This document shows positions 42,324 to 43,984 of a DNA stretch of 43,984 nucleotides, one piece after another. Both the position numbers and the translations under genes were made by a program. Each line of letters opens with the position of its first letter. Positions within the stretch are counted from its first letter, which is position 1. The notes under the pieces are model-generated. The model was given only the letters and a program-made list of their open reading frames with translations. It did not search any database and was not told where the DNA came from. Source of the DNA: Defluviicoccus sp. (lineage in GTDB: Bacteria > Pseudomonadota > Alphaproteobacteria > MPNO01); assembly GCA_028821395.1 (NCBI GenBank), contig JAPPGP010000007.1:1-43984 (forward strand), read 5' to 3'.

Positions 42324-43478
42324 ATGCCCGTCACCCCAGGAAACGCGGCAGCCATGCACCCGATCGAGCGAATCATGACCATCTGCACCGGGCAGTGGAA
42401 GCCGGCGCTGATGGGCTGTGCGATACTGACCTTGTCTCTCTGGTCCGGGATCGCGTCCTCGTCCGACGCGATTCGGCGCGCGCTGTCGTTGATCGACCAA
42501 CAGCGGTATTCCCAGGCACGCGAAGTCCTCGAACTTGAGCCGAACACACCTCGGCTGCGGCTGGTGCGGGGCGTCTTGCATGCCCGCGAAGGAAACCGGT
42601 CCAGAGCAATCGAAATATTCGAGCAGCTCCGAAGCGATCACCCCGAGGTGGTCGAAGCCTACAACAACCTCGCAGTGCTATATGCGGATCAGGGACGACT
42701 CGAAGCAGCGCGCGGCGTGCTCGTCTCGGCATTGGAACGAACGTCGGACGCCATCCTCTACGCCAATCTTGGAGATGTTTACATGCGCCTGGCAGACCGG
42801 GCCTATGTCCGTGCCCGGAAGCTGAGCGCAGTTGACCCGGGAACGGCGGCGCGGGTCTGGGAAGGCGCGTCCTCCTCCGCGGTCGCGGGCGGTGCGCCCA
42901 CGCCCTTGTTGGCGACGGGCTTGAAGGGCGACAGGGGTGAACGCGTCGAGACGACGCGGCAGGCGGAAGAGAACGGAGCCAAGAGACCGGCGTTCGCGGC
43001 ATCCGCGGATGGACAATGCCTGCGAGCGGAACGGTTCAAGGACCGCAGGGCCGGGACCGAGGCCGCGGAATGGCTGCAATTGCGCGGCGCGGAGGTGCTC
43101 GAGATTCGCCGCGAGGAACGCCAGGTCGACCAGAGCTACTGGGTGCGGTTGTCCACCCCCGGGGGTCCCGGGTCGGCGCGCAAGACCATGCGGGATCTCC
43201 GCCGCTTGGGTGTGCGCGACGTCGCGGCGGTCGCCGGGAGCGAGCGCCCGGGAACGATATCACTGGGCGTGTACAGATCGAAGAGCAACATGCAGCGACG
43301 TGTCGCCGAGCTTGAGAAGCTGGGCTACAAGGCGATGTCGGGCGCTAACTCGAAGGTCCTGAGGGAGTATGTGGTCAGGGCCCGGTCTCCAGGCGATCGT
43401 GCCGCCTTGAAAGATGCCTGGGCCAAGCGCTTTCCGGACAATCCCATGCGAAGGGTCCGCTGTTCCGGCCCGAAGTGA
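42324..43478 (+). CDS. TPR protein with C-terminal SPOR domain
   Basis: This 384-residue protein has a signal or anchor helix (about 25-48) and TPR-like helices (about 50-150; RYSQAREVLELEP, EAYNNLAVLYADQGRLEAARG). A variable linker leads to a SPOR-type domain (about 270-345; YWVRLSTPGGPGSARKTMRD, ISLGVYRSKSNMQRRVAELEKLGYKAM). SPOR domains bind glycan strands stripped of peptides at division sites. It would therefore act in the periplasm, perhaps positioning the pilus in the wall, as TadD-like TPR proteins do. ATG 42324 follows AAGGGAG by 5 bases; later in-frame ATGs could give a shorter signal peptide. It is the last gene of the locus. Confidence 0.78.
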   Translation: MPVTPGNAAAMHPIERIMTICTGQWKPALMGCAILTLSLWSGIASSSDAIRRALSLIDQQRYSQAREVLELEPNTPRLRLVRGVLHAREGNRSRAIEIFEQLRSDHPEVVEAYNNLAVLYADQGRLEAARGVLVSALERTSDAILYANLGDVYMRLADRAYVRARKLSAVDPGTAARVWEGASSSAVAGGAPTPLLATGLKGDRGERVETTRQAEENGAKRPAFAASADGQCLRAERFKDRRAGTEAAEWLQLRGAEVLEIRREERQVDQSYWVRLSTPGGPGSARKTMRDLRRLGVRDVAAVAGSERPGTISLGVYRSKSNMQRRVAELEKLGYKAMSGANSKVLREYVVRARSPGDRAALKDAWAKRFPDNPMRRVRCSGPK

Positions 43479-43969
43479 AGATCATCGAGGCGGGACACGA
43501 TCCAGGCCTGGAACAGGCTGCGAGCCCGCCCCGCCGGAAGACGCGCGCCTCTCCCATCGGCACCACGCTCTTGGCCGGCGAGGTGCAGGAGGGGCTGCAC
43601 CGGCTGGGCATCGTTCATGCCCCGACGATGCCGGAAACCGTCGAACGCGTCGGGCCGCGTCTCGTGGTCCTCGACCCGCTGGTGCGCCTGCACGGCGTCG
43701 ACGAGAGCACCGTCGACGAGATCGCCCCGATCCTCGGCTTCCCGCGCGACCTCCAGCGTCGCTTCGAGACCGCCGTCCCGCCGGTGCCCCATGTCCGCAA
43801 GAGCGGCGCGGAGCGCCCGGGAGAGGCCCTGCGGGGCTCCTCCGAGCTGCACGCCCGGGGCGACAGCTGCCGGAAGGGGTTCGCGCCCCCTGAGGGGCGG
43901 CGCCTTCCACGGCGCACCGGGAAATCCGCGCTAGCCCGGATTCGGCACCACGGTCAGCATGCTGGCTGA
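43475..43969 (+). pseudogene. Decayed RepA-like AAA ATPase remnant
   Basis: The middle of this frame matches the RecA-like AAA ATPases linked to replication or mobile elements: GPRLVVLDPLVRLHGVDEST, then EIAPILGF-x-RDLQRR, then ALRGSSELHARGDS. In intact members these read LVVLDPFVRLH, LAYLRELQRR and ALRGSSEFHAWGDS. The Walker A half is missing, several conserved positions are changed (for example leucine to proline in the strand after the LQRR helix), and the C-terminal end is unlike the family. The first 25 codons overlap the end of the SPOR gene and are not family-like. It is therefore a broken remnant from about 43550 on, near the window edge, and may be continued by a mobile element. Confidence 0.55.
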
Positions 43970-43980
43970 TTTTGGCCAGC
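43961..43980. repeat. Short inverted repeat at the window edge
   Basis: GCTGGC (43961-43966) pairs with GCCAGC (43975-43980) around TGATTTTG. The position just after the ATPase remnant makes it worth noting as a possible element end, but the window stops 4 bases later. Confidence 0.25.
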
Positions 43981-43984
43981 GAGC

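Noticed and set aside
1..43984. tRNA, rRNA or CRISPR array
   Set aside because: No cloverleaf-like cluster, rRNA signature or regularly spaced direct repeats were recognised by eye. A dedicated RNA search would be needed for weak candidates.

Overview
The window is high-GC DNA from a Gram-negative bacterium, most probably an alphaproteobacterium. The reasons are the Caulobacter-style Tad/Cpa pilus genes, strong GC bias at third codon positions, and many GTG/TTG starts. The order cannot be settled from the sequence. No rRNA, tRNA or CRISPR array was recognised.

Region 1 (1-12283) is an accessory catabolic cluster. It holds a hydantoinase/oxoprolinase A-type protein, a cupin, an EamA exporter, a decayed hicBA toxin-antitoxin pair, a maleate isomerase/Asp-Glu racemase-family enzyme and an aryl/acyl-CoA ligase. 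A minus-strand operon follows, with a 2OG-Fe(II) oxygenase, a dienelactone hydrolase and a flavin monooxygenase. A molybdenum hydroxylase large subunit diverges from that operon. The combination suggests breakdown of an aromatic or N-heterocyclic (pyridine-like) compound, but the substrate is not determined.

Region 2 (12284-18176) is regulatory: two LysR regulators, a soluble protein carrying a histidine kinase, a receiver and an OmpR-type DNA-binding domain in one chain, and a TadG-like pilus gene remnant.

Region 3 (18250-43478) is a large, non-canonical Tad (type IVb) pilus locus. On the minus strand are a secretin fused to an N-terminal TPR lipoprotein, the Flp pilin, a signal peptidase II homologue and a membrane spermidine-synthase-like protein. 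On the plus strand are a small exported protein, a first TadZ/CpaE, two TadE-like pseudopilins, a second and much longer TadZ/CpaE, CpaF, TadB, TadC, a di-heme cytochrome c peroxidase, a membrane histidine kinase, a Cache-HAMP sensor, the prepilin peptidase CpaA, a tandemly duplicated CpaB, a large unknown protein and a TPR-SPOR protein. Flp would be cut by CpaA, powered by CpaF through TadB/TadC, and exported through the secretin, with CpaB and possibly the SPOR protein at the cell wall. The peroxidase, kinase and Cache module inside the operon suggests redox or ligand control of the pilus.

The window ends in a decayed RepA-like ATPase gene, which suggests mobile or plasmid-derived DNA next to the locus. 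The most unusual points are the lipidated TPR-secretin fusion beside its own LspA homologue, two TadZ proteins lacking the Walker lysines, repeated helix motifs in the second TadZ, the doubled CpaB and the embedded peroxidase-kinase module.
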